Assembly (NCBI GenBank): GCA_903844895.1
Contig: CAIMVM010000140.1
Span: forward strand, 1 to 64,000
Source of the DNA: an uncultured Pseudomonadota bacterium
GTDB lineage: Bacteria > Bdellovibrionota_B > Oligoflexia > Oligoflexales > CAIMVM01
Length of the DNA: 64,000 nucleotides
Direction of reading: 5' to 3'
Positions within the stretch are counted from its first letter, which is position 1. Each line of letters begins with the position of its first letter. Positions 8,840 through 17,489 of the stretch are shown one piece after another. The notes beneath the pieces are model-generated. The model was given only the letters and a program-made list of their open reading frames with translations, was not told where the DNA came from and did no database searches. The position numbers and the translations under genes are program-made.

Positions 8840-9826
8840 TCACTGAACTGTAACCGTTTTTTTTGAATCTTCCTGGAGCAAATTTCTCACTTTCACAAAT
8901 CGCTCCGTCCCAAAAGCGCCCACAATACTTTTTGCGTCTAGTTCGGTCAAGACTCCCGTCATCGACTTTATCCGCTCTTCAGCCGAAGGGTGGGTCTTCT
9001 CTAAAACCGCCATATTTAAAGCTTTCTTTCTCTCGCCAAGTCGCTTTAAAAAGGCAGGGAGTGCATATGGAGCGTAGCCTGCTCGAATCGCATATTTGAC
9101 TCCTTCTTTGTCTGCTTCATACTCCAATGCCTTATCAAGGCCAGTCTCTAAAATAACACTCATACCAGCTGAAGCTGTTTGGATGATGGAAAGTCCTGCT
9201 CCTGAGCTACCTGCTAAATATCGCGCAACAAGGGCCCCCGTTTCAGACTCAGAGGGGTCTGGGCGCTTGCGAACTAAAACCGATTCTGGGAAATCTACTC
9301 GCGATTTCTCATCCAATTTTTTAACACGATCTTCCATTTCTTTTTTGTTCATAGATTTCAAAAAATTAAACATATGCTGGCGCCCAACGTGGGCTACTTC
9401 ATGACCAAGAATCGCTGCAAGCTCAGCTTCGTTTTTGACGTTCTTTAAAATCCCATTGGTTATTAATATATAACCGCCTGGGCAGGCGAAAGCATTGACT
9501 TGGTCGGTATTTAAAATATGAATCATGTAACGTCGGTCCGGATAGTCTGAATAGCTGCCCACAAAACTTCCGACGCGATTTACATAATTGATGATTGCCG
9601 GATTATCAAGAGCACCGTAGAAAGCCAACATGCGTCCAGCCATATTTCTACCTACTTCCACTTCCGCTCGAAAATCATCGACTTTTTTCTGCTCGGATTC
9701 GGACAATAGCTTTGAGCCATTACCTGTGCTATTAGAACTCGTACACCCAGACTGCAGAGCAATCCCCATAACAGCCATGATTAGCGAAAAATAAGTTGCG
9801 CTGAGGCGTATCACAAAGTTCACCAT
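8840..9826 (-). CDS. M48-family metallopeptidase lipoprotein
   Basis: This 328-residue zinc peptidase resembles BepA/LoiP/YcaL periplasmic proteases that act in outer-membrane protein quality control. The signal ends in a lipobox-like LQSGC (lipid-modified Cys near residue 28). The catalytic HEVAH motif is at about residues 142-146 and the downstream glutamate ligand lies in LEYEADKEG. The family's CPGGYIL-NGI segment just before the active site is also present. I chose the ATG at 9826, which has a G-rich upstream sequence; an upstream TTG would add four residues. It lies 15 bp before the FadL-like barrel gene on the same strand. Confidence 0.85.
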   Translation of the reverse strand: MVNFVIRLSATYFSLIMAVMGIALQSGCTSSNSTGNGSKLLSESEQKKVDDFRAEVEVGRNMAGRMLAFYGALDNPAIINYVNRVGSFVGSYSDYPDRRYMIHILNTDQVNAFACPGGYILITNGILKNVKNEAELAAILGHEVAHVGRQHMFNFLKSMNKKEMEDRVKKLDEKSRVDFPESVLVRKRPDPSESETGALVARYLAGSSGAGLSIIQTASAGMSVILETGLDKALEYEADKEGVKYAIRAGYAPYALPAFLKRLGERKKALNMAVLEKTHPSAEERIKSMTGVLTELDAKSIVGAFGTERFVKVRNLLQEDSKKTVTVQ

Positions 9827-9838
9827 AACTGACCCCAA

Positions 9839-10155
9839 TTTTTAGAAGACGTAGAGTAATGTTACATCAAATTCTAAAAAAACACACCCTATGCCCCATA
9901 GCCAGAAAAGTCGCCTAGGAGCTCCTTTAGATGAAAGAAGAAGCGACCGAAAGAGCCACTCCTGGCCTCATAAATCGACTAAACTGGTAAGCCTCATTTG
10001 AAAGAATGAACGCGCCCCCGCGAGTGCCCTCTTATGTCGCAAAATCTGGCTATGACTTAGCCTTTAGAATGTACCCACAAATCTTTCTCTGAAACGTGTA
10101 AACCAAAACCACAAGCTCAAAGATAGCAAAATAAAATTATGAAAAATAAAAAATT
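9839..10155. other. Intergenic region without recognised features
   Basis: This gap separates the M48 gene from the stop of the SH3b protein gene, both on the minus strand. It must hold the promoter of the M48-barrel unit, but I cannot point to a clear -10/-35 pair. The only plus-strand reading frame is about 19 codons from 9931 and has no ribosome-binding site. Confidence 0.4.
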
Positions 10156-10659
10156 CTATTTTTTATTGGAAAGAGTTTCCACCTCTTTGAGGACATCTGC
10201 CTCAAGTGACTTCAAGTCCACCGAGGAAACCACCATATCTTCCATGGTGTAGACCATGCGCAAGTTAGGCTTTACGTTGCCAGCAAAAGCCGAGTCCGAT
10301 GTGTCATCAAGCCCCCTCACACCCATCACCGTAGAGCGAGCGCGATTGTTGCCGGCATCTTCAGATTCTCTTCCCTGCTTAACCGCATCTTTGATTGCAT
10401 TTGTTACAGCAGATGACACCGAGGAAGAGGAATTTTGCACGGCCATTACCGAAACAAAGCCCGGTTTCCCTTTTAGGGTTACTCCCCAATACATACCCTT
10501 ACGCTCCGTAGAGGGGACTTTCTCACCTTTTTTAAGTGTTCCAATGACGGACGATTTTTGGCTGTCGGAGTAAACCTCCACTCCATCTTTTTTAGCTTCC
10601 AATTCTCCGGCTATAAGCCGATTCGAGATCAAAAAAGCCAAAATTACTAATGATTTCAT
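10156..10659 (-). CDS. Secreted SH3b-domain protein
   Basis: This 167-residue protein has a short signal peptide and then a bacterial SH3-like module over about residues 20-75. Its pattern of GVEVYSD, IGTLKKGEKV, YWGVTLKGKPGFV is typical of SH3b domains in envelope proteins. The rest is polar and probably flexible, with a predicted helix at the C terminus. GGAGGGG lies immediately upstream of the ATG. It follows tyrS by about 42 bp on the same strand. SH3b domains often bind peptidoglycan or act as targeting modules; no catalytic domain is present. Confidence 0.6.
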   Translation of the reverse strand: MKSLVILAFLISNRLIAGELEAKKDGVEVYSDSQKSSVIGTLKKGEKVPSTERKGMYWGVTLKGKPGFVSVMAVQNSSSSVSSAVTNAIKDAVKQGRESEDAGNNRARSTVMGVRGLDDTSDSAFAGNVKPNLRMVYTMEDMVVSSVDLKSLEADVLKEVETLSNKK

Positions 10660-10701
10660 GGTACCCCCTCCGTAGTGGTGGACTTATAGAAGGTCCTATC
10701 G

Positions 10702-11949
10702 TCAAACGCCCCTAAATGTTGACTCATCCGAAAAAAGCACGCGATAATAGTGCTTTTTGCCCCTTCTTATCAGAAGCCCCTCTTCCACAGCCTTAAGTCC
10801 AACTGAATCCTTTATAGTATCCACCTTTTTATCATTAAAGTGCAATCCCCCCTGCTCAATCAGTCGCATGACCTCCTTTTTAGAGGCGGCTATGCCTGCT
10901 AACACTAGAAAGCTGCCAACATCCATTCCATCCTTAAAATCTGCCCTACCTACATAAAGCTGTGGAATATCTAGAGGAGCACCTCCCCCCGCAAAAAGGC
11001 TAGCGGCTGTATCTTTTGCTTTTTGAGCTTCCTCCTCTCCGTGAACCAACTTTGTAACCTCAAAGGCAAGCCGTATTTTTGCGCCATTGATTTCAGATCC
11101 TTCAAGTTTGGCGAGCGCACTAACTTCACTTTCTTGGACTTCAGTCAAATAGTTTAAACACTTGATCACCATATCGTCATCGATGTTGCGCCAGTATTGA
11201 AAAAAGTCAAAAGGAGTTGTCTTTTGCGGATCTAGCCATACGGCTCCACCCTCTGTCTTTCCCATCTTTCGACCATCACTCGTGGTCAGAAGCGGCAGAG
11301 TGACACAAAAAGCCTTTTCAGCCTCAAGGCGCCTTACCAGCTCAACCCCTCCCAGCATATTGCTCCATTGGTCGTCTCCGCCCAATTGCACCGTGACTTT
11401 TTCTGTGCGATAGAGATGAAGAAAGTCGTAGCTTTGAAGTAGCATATAATTAAACTCGAGAAATGTGAGACCCTTCTCTAAACGCTGTTTGACGCTCTCA
11501 GCAGTCAGCATGCGATTTACAGAAAAATGACGCCCAATATCCTGAAGAAAAGGCAAATATTGGAGCTTTGCAAGCCAATCTGCATTATTTACCACGATGC
11601 CTTTTTGGGGATCCGTTAAATTGACGAGCTTTCCGATTTGCGCCACTTGACGGCCTATATTGATCTCAATCTGCTCCCCAGTCAGCATTTTTCGCATTTC
11701 AGTCTTTCCGGTGGGATCGCCCACGATCCCCGTTCCGCCGCCCATCACAACAGCGATACGATGACCGGCTTTCTGCCATCGCCTAAGCGCCATAATTGTA
11801 ATTAAATGACCTACATGCAAACTATCCGCAGTGGGATCATAACCTGTGTAAGCAGTTCTTACGCCATCCGCCAGGTGGTCCCTTAACTCATCTTCGTGGG
11901 TTATCTGAGCGATCAAGCCACGCCCGCCAAGTACTTCTAAAATCCCCAT
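10702..11949 (-). CDS. tyrS: Tyrosyl-tRNA synthetase
   Basis: This 415-residue class I synthetase charges tRNA-Tyr. The nucleotide-binding HVGH motif is at residues 45-48 in a TADSLHVGHLIT context. The KMSKS equivalent is present as KMGKTEGG near residue 230, and a C-terminal S4 RNA-binding domain covers roughly the last 65 residues. The QLGGDDQW segment for tyrosine recognition is visible. Length is normal for the bacterial TyrS type. It is followed by the SH3b gene on the same strand. Confidence 0.95.
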   Translation of the reverse strand: MGILEVLGGRGLIAQITHEDELRDHLADGVRTAYTGYDPTADSLHVGHLITIMALRRWQKAGHRIAVVMGGGTGIVGDPTGKTEMRKMLTGEQIEINIGRQVAQIGKLVNLTDPQKGIVVNNADWLAKLQYLPFLQDIGRHFSVNRMLTAESVKQRLEKGLTFLEFNYMLLQSYDFLHLYRTEKVTVQLGGDDQWSNMLGGVELVRRLEAEKAFCVTLPLLTTSDGRKMGKTEGGAVWLDPQKTTPFDFFQYWRNIDDDMVIKCLNYLTEVQESEVSALAKLEGSEINGAKIRLAFEVTKLVHGEEEAQKAKDTAASLFAGGGAPLDIPQLYVGRADFKDGMDVGSFLVLAGIAASKKEVMRLIEQGGLHFNDKKVDTIKDSVGLKAVEEGLLIRRGKKHYYRVLFSDESTFRGV

Positions 11950-12164
11950 AAAACCCTCAACTCCCTTAAACCAAGATTAAAGCTAGGGAAACATGTTAAA
12001 AGTTTATAGGGGACTGAGCAAGGAAGAACAGCCCAAACTTGGCAAGAAACTTGCATAATAAAGCTTGGAGAACGGGCTACGTGCCGTCCAGAAGGAGCCT
12101 AAATAAGGCAAATTCTTATATAAGTTAAAGATGACAGCTACCTGCGGGATGTGTTATTTTTGAC

Positions 12165-12193
12165 TTGTTAACGAACGGTCACAAAAGTATACC
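12165..12193 (+). promoter_or_regulatory. Putative promoter of the 52-residue peptide gene
   Basis: TTGTTA at 12165-12170 and TATACC at 12188-12193 are separated by exactly 17 bp, a sigma-70-like arrangement. The start codon of the small gene follows 27 bp after the -10 element. The match is partial at both hexamers. Confidence 0.45.
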
Positions 12194-12219
12194 TCTCCGC
12201 CCAACAAAAGGAGTAAATT

Positions 12220-12378
12220 ATGTTACCAGTATTTCGCAATGGAGTACAAAAAGTAGAGGACGAGTTTAAGCTTGTCATTCTCAACCGTAAACCTGAAGAA
12301 GCCCCGGCCAAAGATGAGCTAAGTATCAGTAGTTGCGGCGTTTTTACGGATTCAGACGCCCCTGACGCTAAAAACTAA
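12220..12378 (+). CDS. Small 52-residue peptide gene
   Basis: This short open frame begins with ATG eight bases after AAAGGAG, and a plausible promoter lies just upstream, so I consider it real. The peptide starts MLPVFRNGVQKV and has a charged middle. Its C-terminal 20 residues are rich in Ser, Asp and Ala with a single cysteine, in SISSCGVF. There is no signal peptide or membrane helix. I do not recognise the family. A leader-plus-core layout as in ribosomally made modified peptides is conceivable, but no modification enzyme is seen nearby. It lies about 200 bp upstream of the cobU-like gene. Confidence 0.6.
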   Translation: MLPVFRNGVQKVEDEFKLVILNRKPEEAPAKDELSISSCGVFTDSDAPDAKN

Positions 12379-12547
12379 GACCCAAGTAAAATTTTCTTTG
12401 CAGGATTCGATTGAGACTTTGGACTTGATTAGGTCACAGGCTCAAAAGACGAATCCAAATCAGGGTAACGATCTACTTTTTGCGTAGCCTATCTGCGCAA
12501 CCTTTCTACATAGCGCTGCAAAATTTACACACTTTTTTTGCAAAAAA

Positions 12548-12574
12548 CCCCGATACAATAAAATTTGATCGGGG
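12548..12574 (+). promoter_or_regulatory. Hairpin that would sequester the cobU ribosome-binding site
   Basis: A perfect 7-bp inverted repeat, CCCCGAT at 12548-12554 and ATCGGGG at 12568-12574, has a 13-base loop. The GGGG of the second arm is the only Shine-Dalgarno-like sequence before the ATG at 12580. Pairing would hide the ribosome-binding site, so this may be a translational control element. I see no T run, so it is not a terminator, and no B12-box was recognised. Confidence 0.5.
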
Positions 12575-12579
12575 TAACT

Positions 12580-13128
12580 ATGATTGGAATGATCGGCGGG
12601 CCAGCAATATCTGGTAAATCAGAGTGGCTCATAAAACATCTCCCTTTATTAAAAGCAGCCTGGATAGGGACTGGCGATACTTCCATCGAGCCGATGCGAG
12701 CGAGGCACGCCTATCTTCAAAACCTTCGCAAAAATATGTCTCCTGATTGGGGGACCCTTGAGACCACAGAGTTAGCGGAAACGATTCGCACGACTACATT
12801 ATCACTAGTAGCCGTCGATAGCTTAACCTGTTGGATCTCGAGATTAGCCGTCGACGCAGCTCAAAGGCAGTCCATTGATCAAGTCGCCCACATCCTGTCA
12901 AAAGAATGCCATCACCTTCTTCATATTCTCAAGGAGCACGACTCTTTGGGGAGAGATATCTGGCTCGTGAGCAACGAAATCGGAACGTCCCTTCCAAGTC
13001 CCCATCCTATAGAAAGATTGATCCGCGAAGCCAACGGAAGGCTCAATTGTCAAATCGCATCTCTGGCTCAAGAAGTCGTACGTATGGACTTTGGAATTCC
13101 TAGCAGGATCAAAGGAAGTCCTAGATGA
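12580..13128 (+). CDS. cobU: Adenosylcobinamide kinase / adenosylcobinamide-phosphate guanylyltransferase
   Basis: This 182-residue CobU-family enzyme phosphorylates adenosylcobinamide and transfers GMP to it in cobalamin assembly or salvage. The P-loop is GGPAISGKS at residues 6-14, slightly unusual against the common GGxRSGKS. The RARHAYLQNLR segment carries the histidine of the guanylylation site, followed by W-T-E, AVDSLTCW and VSNEIG, and the RxxxGxLN helix near the C terminus. I chose the ATG at 12580; an in-frame TTG at 12565 lies inside the upstream hairpin loop. No other cobalamin genes are nearby, which fits corrinoid salvage. The stop overlaps the next gene by four bases. Confidence 0.85.
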   Translation: MIGMIGGPAISGKSEWLIKHLPLLKAAWIGTGDTSIEPMRARHAYLQNLRKNMSPDWGTLETTELAETIRTTTLSLVAVDSLTCWISRLAVDAAQRQSIDQVAHILSKECHHLLHILKEHDSLGRDIWLVSNEIGTSLPSPHPIERLIREANGRLNCQIASLAQEVVRMDFGIPSRIKGSPR

Positions 13129-13946
13129 AGCTAAAAAGTCTCTTTAAAAAAATCTTTCTTCTATTGAGTGTATCTTCTTTTTCAACCTGTGTAAGTTGGC
13201 AAGAACCCGAAAGCGACATCGTCATCAGAAAGATCGAAGTAGAGCGAAAACCTAAATTCGAACGAATCCTAATATTGCCCTTAACAGGCACGGTGGATGC
13301 CGAAGGCCTTGCATCAGGAACGATCCAGTCTGAGGCACAACGTCTATTTGGTAAAGGAGCCAGCCTAGTAAGCGAATTAGAGCCTATCTACAGAGCCGCA
13401 AACGCTGCCGAGCTTATGCCACTTGCTCTTCAACCTCAAATGCTTTGGTTTGAAGACCTTTTAGCAAAGACTTCAAATCAAAATTTAGTTTCAGGTGCCA
13501 TATATAGATTCCCAGGCATGGAGTTTGGGCTTAAACTAGAAAAAGATCCCGCTTCGATTCTTAAAATTCTTGCTGCAAATTCTCGCCAACTCGAATCCCT
13601 TTCCAACGCTCTGCAAAAAAATGACAAAGTCCTATTTCAAGAGATTCTAAATCCTCAAATGGAAATCAAAGCTTCACTTTCCAAGCTACAATACTGGGCA
13701 GAAGTCCAGTTTCAACCTAATTGGCTCGTGGCTTTTTACATAGACGGCTCAAAGGACAGTTGGGACAAAGGGCGCTCCGCAACCCTAAAGATCATAGCAC
13801 TCAACTTTGAAAGCGGTGGCATTAGATTCGCAGGCAGCAGTACTTTGAGTCCAATAGCAATGCCGGTGCAGTACACAACCATGCTCACAGCTCTCACGAA
13901 TACTCTGATTAGAAAAGTAATGGAATCTTCGGCATTAAGCCGCTGA
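13125..13946 (+). CDS. Predicted exported protein co-translated with cobU
   Basis: This 273-residue protein has a basic N-terminus and hydrophobic segment ending in FSTC, a weak lipobox, so it may be a lipoprotein or a cleaved periplasmic protein. Its start overlaps the cobU stop in an ATGA arrangement, implying translational coupling. The body is mixed alpha/beta without a domain I recognise; a segment FERILILPLTGTV resembles the first strand of lipoproteins that assemble in the outer membrane, but this is only an impression. Link to cobalamin metabolism is uncertain. Confidence 0.55.
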   Translation: MKLKSLFKKIFLLLSVSSFSTCVSWQEPESDIVIRKIEVERKPKFERILILPLTGTVDAEGLASGTIQSEAQRLFGKGASLVSELEPIYRAANAAELMPLALQPQMLWFEDLLAKTSNQNLVSGAIYRFPGMEFGLKLEKDPASILKILAANSRQLESLSNALQKNDKVLFQEILNPQMEIKASLSKLQYWAEVQFQPNWLVAFYIDGSKDSWDKGRSATLKIIALNFESGGIRFAGSSTLSPIAMPVQYTTMLTALTNTLIRKVMESSALSR

Positions 13947-14406
13947 TTCCAAGTTAGAGTTTTATGCTATTTCAAAAACAGTTTTCTAATATTCAGGCCC
14001 GAATTTTTAGAACTGACTAAATATCCAAAATATTGCGTCGATTGTCTTGCAAGTGAAAAATCAGCCCTAGGAATCTACATCATTTTTGGCTTAGTCCCCT
14101 TGTCAGGCAAAAGGCAAATACACGCGCTTCTCGAAACAACATCAAAAGCCCTTTCAGGATACAAAATAGAAATTCAGACACCCAAAAAATATAAAAATAA
14201 GGGGTGAGGTTCCTATTAGAAGACATGTAAACAAGTATCCTTAAAAGCGCAGGTATAGAAATGCAAACACTGGCTTCTGTTGATGCTCGATTTTAGGCGC
14301 CTAATTGATAATTGTCATTTATTTCAGCCGGTTAGTCTCTGTCTTTTTGCCGTGAATCAACGCCCCAAGTATGATACAACCCACCTCGCACTATTTAAGG
14401 AATCCC
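13947..14406. other. Intergenic region without recognised features
   Basis: The stretch lies between the cobU-linked gene and ubiE. It is AT-rich with no open frame that has a good start signal, no clear hairpin and no RNA gene that I can recognise. The promoter of ubiE should lie in its last part. Confidence 0.4.
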
Positions 14407-15123
14407 ATGAAACCAAGTTTCACAAAACCAGAATCTGAAGCCAAAATTGCTGATATGTTTAATCGCATCGCTGGCAACTATGATCTCTTAAATAAACTTT
14501 TAAGCTGCAGACAAGATCAACGTTGGCGCCGCGCCATGGTTGCCATGATCCCCCGTCAACCGCACCTTAAACTTCTAGATGTAGCAACGGGAACAAGCGA
14601 TGTAATGATAGAAGCCCACAGGCAACTAGGCGACACCGCAGAGTTGCATGGTAGTGATATCTCCACTGAAATGCTAAGTTTAGGGAGAAAAAAACTTGAC
14701 GACCGAAAAATCCAAAATTCTAAATTGAGTCTTATGAGCGCCGAGAACTTGATCTTTGATGATAAGTCTTTCCATGTTCTGACGATTTCATTTGGACTTA
14801 GAAATGTTGTTAATAAAGATAAGGCTCTGGCAGAATTTTCAAGAGTATTAAAACCAAACGGGCGCCTGTATATTTTAGAATTTTTTGTGCCTGAAAAAGG
14901 ATTATTCGCACAGTTATTTCAATTCTATTTCCACAAGGTGCTGCCTGTAATCGGTGGATTCTTTTCCGATAAAAATGCATATACCTATCTGCCTAAAAGC
15001 GTTGCTTCTTCGTATAGTATTGCCACACTGACTGACATTATGGCAAACAAAGGTTTAAAAATAGGAACTATAAAGAATTTTATTTTCGGATCTTGTAAAA
15101 TCGTGGAAGCCATTAAGGTCTAA
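14407..15123 (+). CDS. ubiE: Ubiquinone/menaquinone C-methyltransferase UbiE/MenG
   Basis: This 238-residue SAM-dependent methyltransferase carries out C-methylation of the quinone ring precursor (demethylmenaquinone or the ubiquinone intermediate). The family signatures are visible: MFNRIAGNYDLLN near the N terminus, LLDVATGTSDV for SAM binding, FHVLTISFGLRNV, and the conserved AEFSRVLKPNGRLYILEF. The C-terminal SYSIATLTDIMANKG and CKIVEAIKV are also typical. I chose the ATG at 14407 because TAAGGA precedes it; an upstream ATG at 14371 lacks a binding site. The gene stands alone and converges on smpB. Which quinone is made cannot be told from this window. Confidence 0.9.
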   Translation: MKPSFTKPESEAKIADMFNRIAGNYDLLNKLLSCRQDQRWRRAMVAMIPRQPHLKLLDVATGTSDVMIEAHRQLGDTAELHGSDISTEMLSLGRKKLDDRKIQNSKLSLMSAENLIFDDKSFHVLTISFGLRNVVNKDKALAEFSRVLKPNGRLYILEFFVPEKGLFAQLFQFYFHKVLPVIGGFFSDKNAYTYLPKSVASSYSIATLTDIMANKGLKIGTIKNFIFGSCKIVEAIKV

Positions 15124-15171
15124 TTGGTGCTCCCTCAATCAATCCAGCCTCACATGAATCCCTTCAAATAT

Positions 15172-15624
15172 TTAACGGCCTCGGAAAGCTCGTGCTAGTT
15201 CTCTTTTGGCCGTTTTTTCTTTTGAGTCAGCACGTTTGTCATGGAGTTTTTTACCCCTTGCCACGGCAACCTCAACTTTGACCCAACCTTCTTTAAAGTA
15301 AATTTTTAGGGGAACGACGGTAAGTCCTTTTTTTTCTACGGCATCAATCAATTTTGCTAACTCAGACTTATGAAGTAAAAGTCTTCTTTCTCGATTTTCA
15401 TGATGGTTAAATTGATTACCATGGCTATAGGGGGAGATATGGACTTGTTTAAGCCAAGCTTCTCCTTTGGGAGTAAATCCTACCCATCCATCAGAAAGAT
15501 TGACTTTTCCAGAGCGCAGGGACTTGACTTCAGTGCCCTGAAGCTCGATTCCTGCTTCAAAGCGATCCAAAACTTCATACTCATGAAAGGCTGACTTGTT
15601 ACTCGCTATAATTTTTATCGTCAC
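15172..15624 (-). CDS. smpB: SsrA-binding protein SmpB
   Basis: This 150-residue protein binds tmRNA and delivers it to stalled ribosomes for trans-translation. Conserved segments are the N-terminal strands with AFHEYEVLDRFEAGIEL, GTEVKSLRSGKVNL, then HISPYSHGNQFNH, and the basic C-terminal tail starting RGKKLHDKR that enters the mRNA channel. It starts with GTG preceded by AGGTGG. The gene follows the TPR/metallopeptidase gene by 12 bp, so they are probably co-transcribed. The tmRNA gene itself is not in the window. Confidence 0.95.
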   Translation of the reverse strand: MTIKIIASNKSAFHEYEVLDRFEAGIELQGTEVKSLRSGKVNLSDGWVGFTPKGEAWLKQVHISPYSHGNQFNHHENRERRLLLHKSELAKLIDAVEKKGLTVVPLKIYFKEGWVKVEVAVARGKKLHDKRADSKEKTAKRELARAFRGR

Positions 15625-15636
15625 GAGAATCCACCT

Positions 15637-17052
15637 TTACTGAGGCCTAAACTGCACCCCTTGCTCATACTTCTTTGATACATCATTGTAAATCTGTTCC
15701 CAACTTCCTATTCCCAGGCGCTCTGTAATTTGCTTGGAACTGCCACCCAATTGAGCCGACTCCACCAGGTCCTTGATTCCACCTGGTCCCAGCATAGCTT
15801 CCAGACTATAGATCAAATAAAGGCTTTGTTGATAGGCCGTTCTAGCATCTTCCGCCTTTAATCCTAAAAAGGAGCCTTCTAGTAGCCTCATCTGATGAAA
15901 TTTCGAACGCCCCCCTAGAGCCGCGCAGCCAAAAGGGATACAAGCCATACGTTGAGCAAGGCCTTCATCCGTCCAAACGGGAATATTTGCACCTGATTCG
16001 TGCAATAGGGCATGGGTAAGCTCGTGCCTGAGCACCATAGCAAAGCGCATCTCTTTTTGGGGGGCTTTCCATGTCTGGCTCACCGGAATTCTCATCCGAC
16101 CATCAAACAAGCCTTCCGCCCAATTAGGCTGGCCACCAGCCACTCCCGTAAAATCACGGCTTCGATACAGCACCACTTCAATCGTTTTGGAGGGAAAGGG
16201 AAACCCCATTTGATTGAATTCACCCAGGCAGTCTTCCAAATAAGAAATCACGTCGTCTAACAAAAACTCTTGTATGCTGGGTTCAAAAGTAATTTGAAAA
16301 TGGTTTGCTCTTGCCTGAGATTGCCTCTGCGAGAGCTCACTTCTTCGCTCTAAAGCACGCTTTTTATCTTCATTTCCTTGAAAAAGCTCCTTCGCCTCGT
16401 CAAACCGTCCATCTGACTCCAGTGCGTCGGAGCGAATACTTAAAACCAGAGAGTCTTTTACCCCTGCCTCCAAAAGCTTGTCCGAAAGACTTAAAACCTC
16501 GTCTTTGCGTCCTGCGGCGTGGGCACAAACTAATAGCCCCCTAGAGGCCTCTGCTTCTTCTCGAATCGCCAAAGCTTCATTAAATAAGGGTATTGCCTGC
16601 ACACATTGATGGTTTCCCACAAAGGCCCAGCCCAATGCAGTGAGCAGCACTGGACTTTGCTGAAATAGCCATTTCTTAAGCATTGGCCCACTGGTACTCT
16701 TAAGATGCTCCGCAAAATCATAGGCTTCTTGATATTTTTTTTGCTCGAAAAGCTTTAACAGCTTCTTTTGATTCTGACGATCTTTGCTATCCAAGCCGTC
16801 TTTCGTAAAATCACTTTCCATGCTGTCAAGCTTGCCCCAGTCCCCGGGGACTCTGCTTTCAGCGCGAGTATCCTTCGTCTTAGCTAGCTCCTTGAGTTTG
16901 GATTCGGCGCTCACTTCCTCCGTGGAATTTGAAGGAAACGACATCTTCAATGCGCGCCATTGCGACTGATCTAACTGAGCCATACCCACATGGAAATCTC
17001 GGGATACATTACGAATAAACAGTCCCATAAGTCCCAAAAAAAGGCTTATCAA
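15637..17052 (-). CDS. Membrane-anchored TPR protein with peptidase MA-like domain
   Basis: The protein has 471 residues from the TTG at 17052. It opens with a hydrophobic segment, then a charged linker, TPR-like helices over about residues 95-250 and a C-terminal gluzincin domain. The zinc motif is HELTHALLHE, with a following WTDEGLAQRM segment that supplies the third ligand, as in peptidase MA/DUF-type gluzincins. It should be anchored in the inner membrane facing the periplasm. The TTG has no ribosome-binding site. Eleven codons upstream a CTG at 17085 has AGAGG six bases before it and would add a basic N-terminus before the hydrophobic segment, so initiation may be there. smpB follows by 12 bp. 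Confidence 0.65.
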   Translation of the reverse strand: MISLFLGLMGLFIRNVSRDFHVGMAQLDQSQWRALKMSFPSNSTEEVSAESKLKELAKTKDTRAESRVPGDWGKLDSMESDFTKDGLDSKDRQNQKKLLKLFEQKKYQEAYDFAEHLKSTSGPMLKKWLFQQSPVLLTALGWAFVGNHQCVQAIPLFNEALAIREEAEASRGLLVCAHAAGRKDEVLSLSDKLLEAGVKDSLVLSIRSDALESDGRFDEAKELFQGNEDKKRALERRSELSQRQSQARANHFQITFEPSIQEFLLDDVISYLEDCLGEFNQMGFPFPSKTIEVVLYRSRDFTGVAGGQPNWAEGLFDGRMRIPVSQTWKAPQKEMRFAMVLRHELTHALLHESGANIPVWTDEGLAQRMACIPFGCAALGGRSKFHQMRLLEGSFLGLKAEDARTAYQQSLYLIYSLEAMLGPGGIKDLVESAQLGGSSKQITERLGIGSWEQIYNDVSKKYEQGVQFRPQ

Positions 17053-17085
17053 AATCCATTTAAAGATTCGAAATTTCTGGTTCAG

Positions 17086-17489
17086 ACTTCACCTCTATTA
17101 GGCCTTTTCAGACAAAATCTACCCCTCCGGGCTAACCTACCCTGTCATTGTACCAGCTAATAGCTTTTGGTCTAGCTACCAACTCCCAAACAAAGCCGCG
17201 CCCCCAGGGAGGGGGACCCCGAAGATAAAAAGAGAAAGAAAGAGAAAGAAAGAGAAAGAAAGAGAGAGTTAGAACCCAAATATAGGCGTTAAATGAAAAC
17301 TTCTCCTTTGAAGTAGAGCCTCCGCCACCGCTATGCCAGACAGCTGCAGAGAGTCCTTCGGGCGCTCAAAAAATGTTTATGTATCTGAAAAATCGACACT
17401 TTTTAATCTGTCAGTAAGAGCGAAAAATCGCACGTTGTCCCCTTGCTAAGATTTTGCTAGGAAGACAAGGTCCCATTTGAAAGGAAGCC
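17086..17489. other. Divergent intergenic region upstream of mrp
   Basis: This region lies between the peptidase-MA gene and mrp, transcribed in opposite directions. It contains the purine-rich decamer repeat listed separately and must hold both promoters. I see no open frame with a credible start and no structured RNA. Confidence 0.4.
17231..17268. repeat. Purine-only tandem repeat, 10-bp unit
   Basis: AGAGAAAGAA is repeated three times exactly at 17231-17260, followed by a partial fourth unit to 17268. The plus strand is purely purine. It is one of several unrelated short tandem repeats found only in intergenic DNA of this window. Confidence 0.9.
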
